From assembly GCA_012798745.1 (NCBI GenBank), contig JAAZMQ010000229.1, forward strand, positions 1 through 6,498: DNA of 6,498 bases. The letters run 5' to 3'. Origin of the DNA: Bacteroidales bacterium. GTDB lineage: Bacteria > Bacteroidota > Bacteroidia > Bacteroidales > Dysgonomonadaceae. The translations under genes were made by a program, and so were the position numbers. Positions 1 through 6,424 of this stretch are shown in pieces (the first letter of the stretch is position 1; every line of letters starts with the position of its first letter). The notes below the pieces were generated by a model. It did no database searches and was not told the origin of the DNA. It worked only from the letters and a program-made list of their open reading frames with translations.

Positions 1-467
1 GCTTGTAATGGATCTACGAAATTCATGTTTTGGTGCAGCAAGTTGGCTCCGTGGATGTAAACGTCTGAAATTGCTTCGGGCGACATCCCGCTCTTTATAA
101 ACAGAATACGCAGAAAAATTACGAGCATTTGGGTAAAGGCTGCGCCAATTCCGGTGATGAAATAATATCCCAGAAAACGCTTAGACCCCCATATGTGTTC
201 CAATGTACGTCCAAACATAAAAACGGCAAACATATTGGAAAACACGTGCATGAATGAATACGGGTCGTGCATAAACATGTACGTGATGGGTTGCCAGATA
301 CGAAACGAGGACGATTCAACGTAATGAAGCCCTAAATAATCGGACAAATCTATGCCTCTTCGCTGTAAGACAACCTGTGCGAACCACATAATGACATTTA
401 TAATAATAATATTTTTGGTAATGGGGGATGTGGATCCCATGAATCCCGGATTCGAATTATTCATCAT
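1..467 (-). CDS. Rhomboid-family intramembrane protein, N-terminal part (cut by window edge)
   Basis: The reading frame runs leftward from an ATG at 467 (a second ATG follows directly at 464) and stays open to the window edge, giving 155 residues. Residues 16-34 form a hydrophobic first membrane segment. Residues 58-67 (WQPITYMFMH) and 72-90 (FMHVFSNMFA...FGRTLE) carry the rhomboid pattern, including an HxxxN motif at H74-N78 that lines the active site in this family, followed by a hydrophobic segment at about 98-120. Rhomboids are membrane-embedded serine proteases that cleave transmembrane substrates. The catalytic GxSG serine and the later histidine would lie beyond the window, so activity cannot be judged here. 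The extra stretch at about residues 125-150 matches longer rhomboids I associate with Bacteroidota. The gene is divergent from HU and has its own -7 element at 488-495. Confidence 0.85.
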   Translation of the reverse strand, partial: MMNNSNPGFMGSTSPITKNIIIINVIMWFAQVVLQRRGIDLSDYLGLHYVESSSFRIWQPITYMFMHDPYSFMHVFSNMFAVFMFGRTLEHIWGSKRFLGYYFITGIGAAFTQMLVIFLRILFIKSGMSPEAISDVYIHGANLLHQNMNFVDPLQ

Positions 468-487
468 AAATCTCTTGAGTTAATGTG

Positions 488-495
488 CAAAATTA
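488..495 (-). promoter_or_regulatory. Bacteroidota-type -7 promoter element for the rhomboid gene
   Basis: Read on the minus strand, the bases are TAATTTTG, a full match to the Bacteroidota -7 consensus TAnnTTTG. The element ends 20 bp before the ATG at 467, which leaves a leader of roughly 10-15 nt. I see no clear -33 TTG at the usual distance, so this rests on the -7 box and its position. Confidence 0.5.
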
Positions 496-577
496 CGGAT
501 AATTTCTATGGAAATAAGAATTTTCGCCATGGAATGGTATTTTTTATAATAAAAACCAACAATTTTCATAATTTTTC

Positions 578-608
578 TTGATTATTATTGAACTATCTTC
601 TATATTTG
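578..608 (+). promoter_or_regulatory. Bacteroidota-type promoter (-33 and -7) for HU
   Basis: A TTG at 578-580 is followed after exactly 20 bp by TATATTTG at 601-608. This fits the -33 TTG and -7 TAnnTTTG pattern of the Bacteroidota primary sigma factor. Transcription would start near 615 and give a leader of about 50 nt. It is the best two-part promoter in the window. Confidence 0.65.
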
Positions 609-667
609 GCAGCAAATTAGCTACAGGCTTACTGTTCATGCATGTTTAATTTTTTAAAGTTTTTCTT

Positions 668-934
668 ATGAATAAATCGGAACTCGTTGATGCTATTGCT
701 CAAAAGTCGGGGCTTAGCAAGGTTGACTCAAAAAAAGCGTTGGATGCGACTTTAGATGCTATTGCAAATGAACTAAAATCAGGGGGTAAAGTGGTATTGG
801 TAGGCTTCGGTACTTTTTCTGTTGTTGAAAGAAGTGCTCGAAAAGGAATTAATCCACGTACTAAAGAAACAATTCACATTCCGGCTAAAAAGGCCGTTAA
901 GTTTAAACCGGGTTCGGAATTGTCGAGTTTATAA
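668..934 (+). CDS. HU-family DNA-binding protein
   Basis: This 88-residue protein has the normal length for HU. The N-terminal half (about 1-40) is the helical dimerisation part beginning MNKSELVDAIA. GFGTF (46-50) is the conserved turn into the beta sheet. The arm segment at about 55-75 contains I61-N62-P63-R64, where the proline is the residue that HU/IHF proteins insert into the DNA minor groove. The protein is expected to bind DNA as a dimer in the nucleoid, bending it with little sequence preference. The ATG at 668 gives the standard family N-terminus. There is no Shine-Dalgarno, only an A/T-rich leader, as is usual in this phylum. The gene has its own promoter upstream and a strong terminator downstream, so it is probably monocistronic. 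Whether it is the main HU or one of several paralogues cannot be told from here. Confidence 0.96.
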   Translation: MNKSELVDAIAQKSGLSKVDSKKALDATLDAIANELKSGGKVVLVGFGTFSVVERSARKGINPRTKETIHIPAKKAVKFKPGSELSSL

Positions 935-959
935 TCGCTCTGATTGAAAGGAAACAGGG

Positions 960-991
960 AGAGGGTGTTCGAATAAACACTCTCTTTTTTT
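960..991 (+). terminator. Rho-independent terminator of the HU gene
   Basis: The left arm AGAGGGTGTT (960-969) pairs with AACACTCTCT (976-985) over 10 bp, with one G-T wobble, around a 6-base loop CGAATA. A run of seven T follows (985-991). It begins 26 bp after the HU stop codon. Confidence 0.88.
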
Positions 992-1123
992 GTTTAAAAA
1001 TCGTCTGTGAGGGTTATGAATAAAAAATATTTATTTCGTAAATAAATTTTTGTATTTTTAAAAGTGTGATGCAGGCAGATCGTATGGACCCTTCGAATGG
1101 AAAAATGATTTGAGAACTTTATC

Positions 1124-1131
1124 TATCTTTG
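1124..1131 (+). promoter_or_regulatory. Bacteroidota-type -7 element for the rRNA methyltransferase gene
   Basis: TATCTTTG matches TAnnTTTG fully and ends 20 bp before the ATG at 1152, so the leader would be about 14 nt. No TTG lies at the expected -33 distance. Confidence 0.5.
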
Positions 1132-1151
1132 TATCTCAAAATTAGCAATTC

Positions 1152-2561
1152 ATGTCAAAAAGAAAGAAGCAACTCCCTTTGTTGGAATCTGTAGTCATTA
1201 CTGATGTGGCTGCCGAAGGTAAAGCCATTGCAAAAGTGGATGGGATGGCTGTATTTGTTCCCAATGTTGTGCCTGGTGATGTGGTGGATGTTCAATTGAC
1301 ACGCAAAAAACATAATTATGCCGAAGGGAGGGTTGTCCGCTTCGTTTCTTATTCCGAAAATCGGGTTGAACCTTTTTGCGAACATTTTGGTATATGTGGC
1401 GGTTGCAAATGGCAAATGCTCCCTTACGATCTTCAGTTGAAATATAAACAGAAGCAGGTTGCAGATAATCTTACCCGCATAGGAAAAGTGGAATTGCCGG
1501 AAATTTCACCCATTTTAGGTGCTCCAAAAACTACTTTTTATCGCAATAAATTGGAATTTACCTTTTCAAATAGAAAATGGATCACAGAAAATGAGATGGA
1601 AAGCGGAGAATTTTTTGGTATTCGTGAAGCATTGGGATTTCATATTCCTCAAAGGTTCGATAAAGTATTGGATATTCGATACTGTTGGTTGCAAAACGAT
1701 ATTTCGAACCGGATCAGAAACACTATCCGGCAGTTTTGTCTTCAGAACGATTACGAGTTTTTTGATCTTCGTAATCAGAAAGGTTTGATGCGGAACCTCA
1801 TTATTCGAACTTCTTCGTCGGGTGAAATCATGTTGATAGTGGTTTTTTTTAAGGACGACAAAGAAAAACGTGAAAGACTGCTGAATTTTATTGCCGATGA
1901 GTTCCCACAAATAACGTCGTTGCTCTACGTTATAAATGGAAAAGCTAACGATACAATTATGGATCAAGAAATTGTTACATGGAAGGGAAACGATTGCATT
2001 TATGAAGAAATGGAGGGGCTAAAATTTAAAATCGGTCCAAAATCATTTTATCAGACCAACAGCGAACAGGCATATAATCTGTATAAGATTGTGCGTGAAT
2101 TTGCTCAGCTCTCCGGCAACGAATTGGTTTATGATTTGTATACAGGAACAGGGACCATTGCCAATTTTCTGGCGCGAAAGGCAAGAAAGATTATCGGAAT
2201 AGAATATGTACCCGAAGCTATTGAAAATGCCATGGAAAATTCGAAACTGAATCGGATCGATAATACGTTTTTCTTTGCAGGCGATATCAAGGATATTCTC
2301 ACGCGCGATTTTATTATCGAACATGGGGTTCCCGATGTGATTGTTACCGATCCGCCCCGTGCCGGAATGCATGGTTATGTTATTGAAACTATTCTTTCTG
2401 TCGAACCTCCACGTATAGTATATGTAAGTTGCAATCCGGCTACGCAAGCGCGTGATGTGAATTTACTTGATAGCAAGTATCGCGTTACTCGTGTTCAACC
2501 TGTGGATATGTTTCCACATACCCATCATGTCGAGAATGTGGTATTGTTGGAAAAACGGTGA
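1152..2561 (+). CDS. rlmD: 23S rRNA (uracil-C5)-methyltransferase, RlmD/RumA type
   Basis: This 469-residue SAM-dependent enzyme of the TrmA/RumA family is predicted to make 5-methyluridine in 23S rRNA. An N-terminal TRAM RNA-binding domain spans about residues 8-65. C76, C82 and C85 (CEHFGICGGC) plus probably C178 (RYCW) match the four ligands of the [4Fe-4S] cluster in RumA. The C-terminal Rossmann domain has FYQTN (299-303), the SAM loop DLYTGTGT (328-335) and DPPRAG (400-405). The nucleophilic cysteine C427 lies in SCNP (426-429), and the likely general base is E461 in HHVEN. All expected catalytic residues are present, so the gene appears intact. The E. coli homologue modifies U1939, but relatives can instead or also modify U747, so the exact site is inferred from family naming. 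It is transcribed alone, and its stop lies 5 bp from the stop of the convergent lipoprotein gene. Confidence 0.93.
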   Translation: MSKRKKQLPLLESVVITDVAAEGKAIAKVDGMAVFVPNVVPGDVVDVQLTRKKHNYAEGRVVRFVSYSENRVEPFCEHFGICGGCKWQMLPYDLQLKYKQKQVADNLTRIGKVELPEISPILGAPKTTFYRNKLEFTFSNRKWITENEMESGEFFGIREALGFHIPQRFDKVLDIRYCWLQNDISNRIRNTIRQFCLQNDYEFFDLRNQKGLMRNLIIRTSSSGEIMLIVVFFKDDKEKRERLLNFIADEFPQITSLLYVINGKANDTIMDQEIVTWKGNDCIYEEMEGLKFKIGPKSFYQTNSEQAYNLYKIVREFAQLSGNELVYDLYTGTGTIANFLARKARKIIGIEYVPEAIENAMENSKLNRIDNTFFFAGDIKDILTRDFIIEHGVPDVIVTDPPRAGMHGYVIETILSVEPPRIVYVSCNPATQARDVNLLDSKYRVTRVQPVDMFPHTHHVENVVLLEKR

Positions 2562-2577
2562 TACATTTATTTTACCG
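2551..2577 (-). terminator. Possible weak terminator of the TraB-family gene
   Basis: On the minus strand a 6-bp stem (CGGTAA with TCACCG, one G-T wobble; 2572-2577 with 2556-2561) encloses a 10-base loop and is followed by five T (2555-2551). The stem overlaps the last codons of both convergent genes, and the TAA stop of the lipoprotein gene sits in the loop. It is short and weak. No matching T-run exists for the plus-strand rlmD transcript. Confidence 0.3.
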
Positions 2578-3484
2578 GTTCCACTTTATATCCTAATTTC
2601 CTCAACCCCTCAATCAATCCGTCTTCCCCCGGCAGATGAGCACACCCTACTGCAATGAATGACGATTTTTCTTTCATCAGTGCAGGTAATTTTTCCAGCC
2701 ATTTTTGATTGCGTTTTTTATTCAGCATTTCTTTTTCTTCCTGAGTGGCAGGGCAAGGATCGTCGGGCGTATCTTCTTCGTAAAGTTTTCTTATGCTTTC
2801 TAAATCATACGCGTAGTAAGCAGCTTGCAATTTATCCATTTGGTCTTTCAAGAGTTCAGGATGCTTGACTACGCACATGAGTAATTCCGCTTGGCGACTG
2901 AGCGATTGGTAGTTAAACAGCATATCAATCTGTTCATCTACTGTTTCCAATTCTTTTACGGGTCGAAATCGTTTGCTTGTCTCTTCTTGAAAATATTCGT
3001 CCATACTTTTTTCTCCGGAGAGGTTCGGATAATATTTTTTATAAAGTGTTACCGAGATAAGGTTGCTTAGCATGGCCGGTTTCATTTGCCCCAATTGATC
3101 TAACCCGAGGCCTATCCATTCGTGTAAAGCACTGTCGAGCAGGGCAATATCATTAGCATTCAACAGAGTGCCGTAAGTGATACCTTCGGGCATGAGCGCT
3201 TCGTTCATCAGTTTCAGTTGCAATTCACCCATTGCGCTTAGGTCGATTTCGCCGATGGTTTGTTCGGTAGATTCAAATGCTTCTTTCAGTCCATCAATGT
3301 TATCAAGAAAAGAGACGGGTATAAGGTGATGAGTCCCGAAAAGATAAGAAGGGTTTTCCAGTCCGTTGCCTGAAATTCTCCAAAGCAGTGAACCGGAATT
3401 TTTACTCGAAGCATTGTTACATGACGATACAATAAGCCCTAGAAAAACAATGCTTATGATTTTTTTTATTTTCATCTTTTTCAT
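2567..3484 (-). CDS. TraB/GumN-family lipoprotein
   Basis: This 305-residue protein has a lysine-rich start, a hydrophobic stretch (about 9-19) and a lipobox VSSC ending at C22, so it is predicted to be exported and lipid-anchored. The mature part fits the TraB/GumN family (PF01963). GTHH (50-53) lies near the start of the domain. GEKSMDEYF (157-165), LETVDEQID (179-187) and RNQKW (258-262) are typical internal blocks. The C-terminal signature VGCAHLPGEDGLIEGL (279-294) contains H283. The paired GTHH and VGxxHLPG histidines are the family hallmark and suggest a metal site. The related Tiki proteins are metalloproteases, but bacterial members are poorly characterised, so no substrate is proposed. 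A start at M4 (3475) is also possible and would not alter the signal peptide. The gene lies 41 bp downstream of the ferritin with no recognisable promoter between them, so co-transcription is likely. Confidence 0.88.
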   Translation of the reverse strand: MKKMKIKKIISIVFLGLIVSSCNNASSKNSGSLLWRISGNGLENPSYLFGTHHLIPVSFLDNIDGLKEAFESTEQTIGEIDLSAMGELQLKLMNEALMPEGITYGTLLNANDIALLDSALHEWIGLGLDQLGQMKPAMLSNLISVTLYKKYYPNLSGEKSMDEYFQEETSKRFRPVKELETVDEQIDMLFNYQSLSRQAELLMCVVKHPELLKDQMDKLQAAYYAYDLESIRKLYEEDTPDDPCPATQEEKEMLNKKRNQKWLEKLPALMKEKSSFIAVGCAHLPGEDGLIEGLRKLGYKVEPVK

Positions 3485-3525
3485 TTCGAAATGAGGTAAT
3501 TTATTTGGCAGAAGTTAGGAGTGTA

Positions 3526-4014
3526 TTAAGTGCGTTTTCCCAATTCTTTATCTATCAAGTAAATGCCTATCCCGTTGTTCCCTATCAATTTTAATGCATC
3601 AATGATCTTTTGCGCTGTTTCTTCCTCTTCCACTTGTTCGTTTACAAACCATTGAAGCATGTTTTCGGTGGCAAAATCTTTTTCTTCTCGCGCAATTCCC
3701 ACAATTTCATGGATGCGTGCCGTGACTACTTTTTCGTGTTCCAAGGTGTCAAGAAAAGCTGCCAAGAGCGATTCCCATTTTGTTGATACTTTATCGATAG
3801 GAGCTAATTCTACTCTTCCTTCACGAGAGATTACATAATCTATTATTTTTAAAGCATGATCTTGCTCTTCTTTAAATTGGATTTTAAACCAGTTTGCAGC
3901 ACCGTTTAAGCCTTCTGAAGCAAAGTGGGTTGACATGGATAAGTAAAGATATGCCGACCAAAATTCGGCGTTAATCTGTTTGTTTAATGCGTTTTCTAAA
4001 TTTTTGTTCAGCAT
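3526..4014 (-). CDS. ftnA: Bacterial non-haem ferritin
   Basis: This 162-residue protein is a four-helix-bundle ferritin expected to form a 24-subunit cage that oxidises Fe(II) and stores it as a ferric mineral in the cytoplasm. The ferroxidase residues fall at the same numbers as in E. coli FtnA: E17, Y24, E50 and H53 (KEEQDH), E94, and Q127. E49, E126 and E130 are also present and correspond to the third iron site. No haem-binding methionine typical of bacterioferritin appears at the usual place (residue 52 is D), which argues for ftnA over bfr. The ATG at 4014 gives the normal family N-terminus. Upstream (4059-4075) is a near-match to a PerR box, which suggests control by peroxide or iron. 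The TraB-family lipoprotein gene follows on the same strand. Confidence 0.95.
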   Translation of the reverse strand: MLNKNLENALNKQINAEFWSAYLYLSMSTHFASEGLNGAANWFKIQFKEEQDHALKIIDYVISREGRVELAPIDKVSTKWESLLAAFLDTLEHEKVVTARIHEIVGIAREEKDFATENMLQWFVNEQVEEEETAQKIIDALKLIGNNGIGIYLIDKELGKRT

Positions 4015-4058
4015 AATGAATGTGTTGTTAAAATTATTAGAATAGATAGAATTATTCA

Positions 4059-4075
4059 GTTATAATTATAATAAC
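4059..4075. promoter_or_regulatory. Candidate PerR/Fur-family operator upstream of ferritin
   Basis: The 17-bp sequence GTTATAATTATAATAAC is an imperfect palindrome (7 of 8 base pairs matched around a central base) ending in G and C. Its inner 15 bp (4060-4074) match the Bacillus PerR-box consensus TTATAATnATTATAA at 13 of the 14 specified positions. It lies 45-61 bp upstream of the ferritin ATG. If the weak -7-like box at 4029-4036 is used, this site would cover the -33 region, as expected for a repressor site. The match is seen directly; the regulator is inferred, and A/T-rich intergenic DNA makes chance matches more likely. Confidence 0.45.
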
Positions 4076-4236
4076 GTGTAAACGAGAAAAATGTTTGTAT
4101 ATTTTCGAAAAGCATTTTATACAATAGGTGAAAACTTGTCATTTTTTGGAGAAATACATTGGCTTTTGAGGTTGATGATGAGTGCTCTTAATCCATAAAT
4201 TAAAAAATAATTGAGGACGGAATATGAATTTATTAT

Positions 4237-4244
4237 TATCTTTG
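4237..4244 (+). promoter_or_regulatory. Bacteroidota-type -7 element for serine palmitoyltransferase gene
   Basis: TATCTTTG matches TAnnTTTG fully. A TTG at 4211-4213 lies 23 bp upstream, slightly further than the usual spacing of about 20. Transcription would begin near 4251 and leave a leader of about 86 nt before the ATG at 4337. Confidence 0.55.
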
Positions 4245-4336
4245 CATTCTACATTTTCAATATAAACTCTATCCTGACATGACAGATGATTTTTTTGGGG
4301 GTAGATAAAAATGGGAAAACATCTAATAATTATCGA

Positions 4337-5530
4337 ATGAATCTGTTAAGAGAAAAAATGATGAAATATGATGCCCCGCAGAAATTCAAAGCGGCGGGCA
4401 TATATCCCTATTTTCGGGTTATCGAAAGCGATCAGGATACTAAGGTTACTATAAATGGCAAGGAAGTCCTGATGTTTGGATCTAATGCTTATCTGGGGTT
4501 AACCAATCATCCAAAAGTTAAGAAGGCTGCTGTTGAGGCTACAAAAAAATACGGAACAGGAATGGCCGGTTCCCGTTTCTTAAATGGCACCTTAGACATA
4601 CACATCGAATTAGAAAAAAAACTGGCGGATTTTGTTGATAAAGAAGATGCTCTTGTGTTTTCAACAGGCTTTTCTGTAAATGAAGGGGTGATATCCTGCG
4701 TGACAGGACGAGACGATTATATTTTATGGGACGAAAGAGACCATGCTTCCATTATTGAAGGTGGAAGAGTTTCTTTTTCGACTAAGTATAAATTTCGCCA
4801 TAACGACATGAAATCGCTTGAAAAACAGCTGAAGCGATGTGATCCCACAAAAGTAAAATTAATTGTTGTGGATGGAGTTTTTAGCATGGAGGGCGATTTG
4901 GCCAATCTTCCCGAAATTGTAAGATTGGCGAAAAAATATAATGCCAATATCATGGTTGACGAAGCTCATGGAATTGGAGTATTGGGGACTAATTACAGTG
5001 GTAAAGGGGTTTGCGATCATTTTGGTTTACTTGACGAGGTTGATTTGATAATGGGGACATTTAGCAAATCACTGGCCTCTATCGGAGGATTTATCGCAGG
5101 GGAGTACCCTGTAATAAATTATTTGAGGCATAATGCCCGACCTTATATTTTTAGTGCAAGCATCACTCCTGCTGCTACAGCTGCTGCATCGGCTGCTTTG
5201 GATATTTTGAAGTCCGAACCCGAACGCATCAAACGTCTGTGGGATTTAACCAATTATACTATAGAGCAGTTTAAAGAAAGGGGCTTTGAAGTGGGACCTA
5301 CTGCCAGCCCCATCATACCTTTATATATTAGGGACGACAATAAGACATTTACCATCACAAAAATGCTTTTCGAAGAGGGTATCTTTGTGAATCCGGTAGT
5401 GCCACCTGCTGTTTCTCCCAACGATACGTTGATTCGCTTTTCACTTATGGCTACTCATACTTTTGAGCAGATTGATTATGCGATAGATCATATCGAGAAA
5501 ATATTTAGGGAAATGGAAGTATTGGAATAA
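4337..5530 (+). CDS. spt: Serine palmitoyltransferase (PLP-dependent, first step of sphingolipid synthesis)
   Basis: This 397-residue fold-type I PLP enzyme of the alpha-oxoamine synthase family is predicted to condense L-serine with a long-chain acyl-CoA to 3-ketosphinganine in the cytoplasm, feeding the sphingolipids found in Bacteroidales membranes. Visible landmarks are GSNAYLG (48-54), GTGMAGSRFLNGT (73-85), the cofactor-stacking H136 in DERDHAS, D208 and H211 in VDEAHG, the Schiff-base lysine K244 in TFSKSLAS, and R367 near the C-terminus as a likely substrate-carboxylate residue. It differs from 2-amino-3-ketobutyrate CoA ligase and 8-amino-7-oxononanoate synthase, its nearest alternatives, by close resemblance throughout to the Bacteroides/Porphyromonas SPT as I recall it. 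The frame extends in phase to an ATG at 4286, adding 17 codons. I chose 4337 because MNLLREKMMKYDAPQKF aligns with known family N-termini. There are no obvious operon partners. Confidence 0.88.
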   Translation: MNLLREKMMKYDAPQKFKAAGIYPYFRVIESDQDTKVTINGKEVLMFGSNAYLGLTNHPKVKKAAVEATKKYGTGMAGSRFLNGTLDIHIELEKKLADFVDKEDALVFSTGFSVNEGVISCVTGRDDYILWDERDHASIIEGGRVSFSTKYKFRHNDMKSLEKQLKRCDPTKVKLIVVDGVFSMEGDLANLPEIVRLAKKYNANIMVDEAHGIGVLGTNYSGKGVCDHFGLLDEVDLIMGTFSKSLASIGGFIAGEYPVINYLRHNARPYIFSASITPAATAAASAALDILKSEPERIKRLWDLTNYTIEQFKERGFEVGPTASPIIPLYIRDDNKTFTITKMLFEEGIFVNPVVPPAVSPNDTLIRFSLMATHTFEQIDYAIDHIEKIFREMEVLE

Positions 5531-5594
5531 GAGAAAATGATAGGTTTAGAAATTATTTATGACAGCCTTAGTCTTTGTTTATAATAGAGAATTT

Positions 5595-6242
5595 TTATTT
5601 TCTTTTTTTCTCTTTCTCCGAAAGGTAAGAGGCAATTCCTTTGTGAGTAGGCTCTAATCCTTTCTCTCCTTGGTGCCAGTTGGCAGGACAAACTTCGCCA
5701 TACTTTTCGGTATATTGTAGCGCATCGATCATGCGAAGCACTTCGTCCACACTGCGTCCCAATTGCATATCGTTTACTACTTGATGACGAACAACCCCGT
5801 CCTTGTCAATTAAAAATAGTCCGCGATATGCTTCCGGCGAGCCTTTGAAAATGGGATTTCCGAATTCGTCTATTTCGTATTTACCCGCAAGAACATCATA
5901 TTGCATCGAGATAGTCAACGCATGATCGGCTACCAGAGGATATGTTACCCCCTTTATTCCCCCCTCATTTTGTGGTGTTTGGAGCCATTTCCAGTGGGTA
6001 GTTGCAGAATCGGTTGAGGCGCCTACTATTACTGTGTTTCTTTTTTCAAATTCGGTTATTCTTTCTTGAAATGCAATAATTTCTGTGGGACATACAAAAG
6101 TGAAATCGGCAGGGTAGAAGAAGAAAACTACGTATTTTTTCCCTACATACCGATTGAGAGAAAAGTTTTCTTCGATATCTGATCCATTAACAACTGCCGG
6201 AGCCCAAAATATGGGAGCTTTTTTTCCAACTAATACTGACAT
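5595..6242 (-). CDS. Typical 2-Cys peroxiredoxin (AhpC/Prx1 type)
   Basis: This 215-residue thiol peroxidase is predicted to reduce hydrogen peroxide and organic hydroperoxides in the cytoplasm. The peroxidatic C51 sits in FTFVCPTE with T48, the supporting R140 in AYRGLFLID, and the resolving C185 in GEVCPANW. This arrangement defines the obligate-homodimer 2-Cys class. The C-terminal tail ends in a lysine-rich stretch and lacks the YF motif of over-oxidation-sensitive enzymes, so a robust type is likely. The frame can be opened to a TTG at 6284, but that codon lies inside the -7 promoter element, so the ATG at 6242 (MSVLVGKKAP) is the supported start. No AhpF partner gene is adjacent, so the reductant is unknown. 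It converges on the serine palmitoyltransferase gene, with 64 bp between them. Confidence 0.93.
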   Translation of the reverse strand: MSVLVGKKAPIFWAPAVVNGSDIEENFSLNRYVGKKYVVFFFYPADFTFVCPTEIIAFQERITEFEKRNTVIVGASTDSATTHWKWLQTPQNEGGIKGVTYPLVADHALTISMQYDVLAGKYEIDEFGNPIFKGSPEAYRGLFLIDKDGVVRHQVVNDMQLGRSVDEVLRMIDALQYTEKYGEVCPANWHQGEKGLEPTHKGIASYLSEKEKKRK

Positions 6243-6281
6243 AACTTTTGAATTATTTGAATTGTTATTCGTTTTGAGATT

Positions 6282-6289
6282 CAAATGTA
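6282..6289 (-). promoter_or_regulatory. Bacteroidota-type -7 element for the peroxiredoxin gene
   Basis: Read on the minus strand, the bases are TACATTTG, a full match to TAnnTTTG. The element ends 39 bp before the ATG at 6242. No convincing -33 TTG and no PerR-like box was found upstream. Confidence 0.5.
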
Positions 6290-6424
6290 TGGCTTTCTCA
6301 GTTGATAAAAAAATTTATAACCCCCTATTATATATCGAAAATATCTATGATTTTACCGACAAGTGAATTTTATCGTGAAATAAAAATTAACGTCTTAAAT
6401 GATGCTTATTTCCATAAAAACAAT

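Larger units (their letters stand above)
4015..4336. other. Non-coding divergent region between ferritin and serine palmitoyltransferase
   Basis: This 322-bp A/T-rich stretch separates two divergent genes. It holds the palindromic operator candidate near the ferritin (4059-4075), a -7 element for the plus-strand gene (4237-4244) and that gene's leader. A weak minus-strand -7-like box for the ferritin, TAATTTTA at 4029-4036, differs from consensus only in the last base. No tRNA, riboswitch-like fold or convincing small ORF was recognised between about 4080 and 4210. Confidence 0.6.

Noticed and set aside
119..319. Open frame of 66 codons on the minus strand
   Set aside because: It lies entirely in an alternative frame of the rhomboid gene, whose own frame carries family motifs. 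The cysteine-rich product has no recognisable domain.
541..555. Palindromic TTTTTA-TAA-TAAAAA between rhomboid and HU
   Set aside because: It is a short A/T-only dyad in A/T-rich DNA with no T-run in the right place for either divergent gene, so it is expected by chance.
637..644. CATGCATG palindrome in the HU leader
   Set aside because: It is an 8-bp dyad without extension or a second copy nearby, too short to support an operator.
1016..1045. Nine-codon ORF (MNKKYLFRK) after the HU terminator, starting like HU
   Set aside because: It is very short, lies within an A/T hairpin, has no promoter or ribosome-binding signal, and the resemblance to HU covers only the first three codons.
1566..2447. 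Two minus-strand open frames of about 133 codons within rlmD
   Set aside because: They are antisense to a fully motif-supported gene and have no recognisable domain or promoter.
5531..5594. Possible bidirectional terminator between serine palmitoyltransferase and peroxiredoxin
   Set aside because: Only interrupted A/T-rich pairings (for example ATTAT with ATAAT plus GAC with GTC) were found. The plus-strand T-rich tract nearby belongs to the lysine-rich end of the peroxiredoxin, so no stem was good enough to call.
6243..6330. Search for a second PerR-like box upstream of the peroxiredoxin
   Set aside because: No sequence near TTATAATnATTATAA was found. GAATTATTTGAATTGTTATTC has poor internal symmetry, so shared control with the ferritin is not supported.
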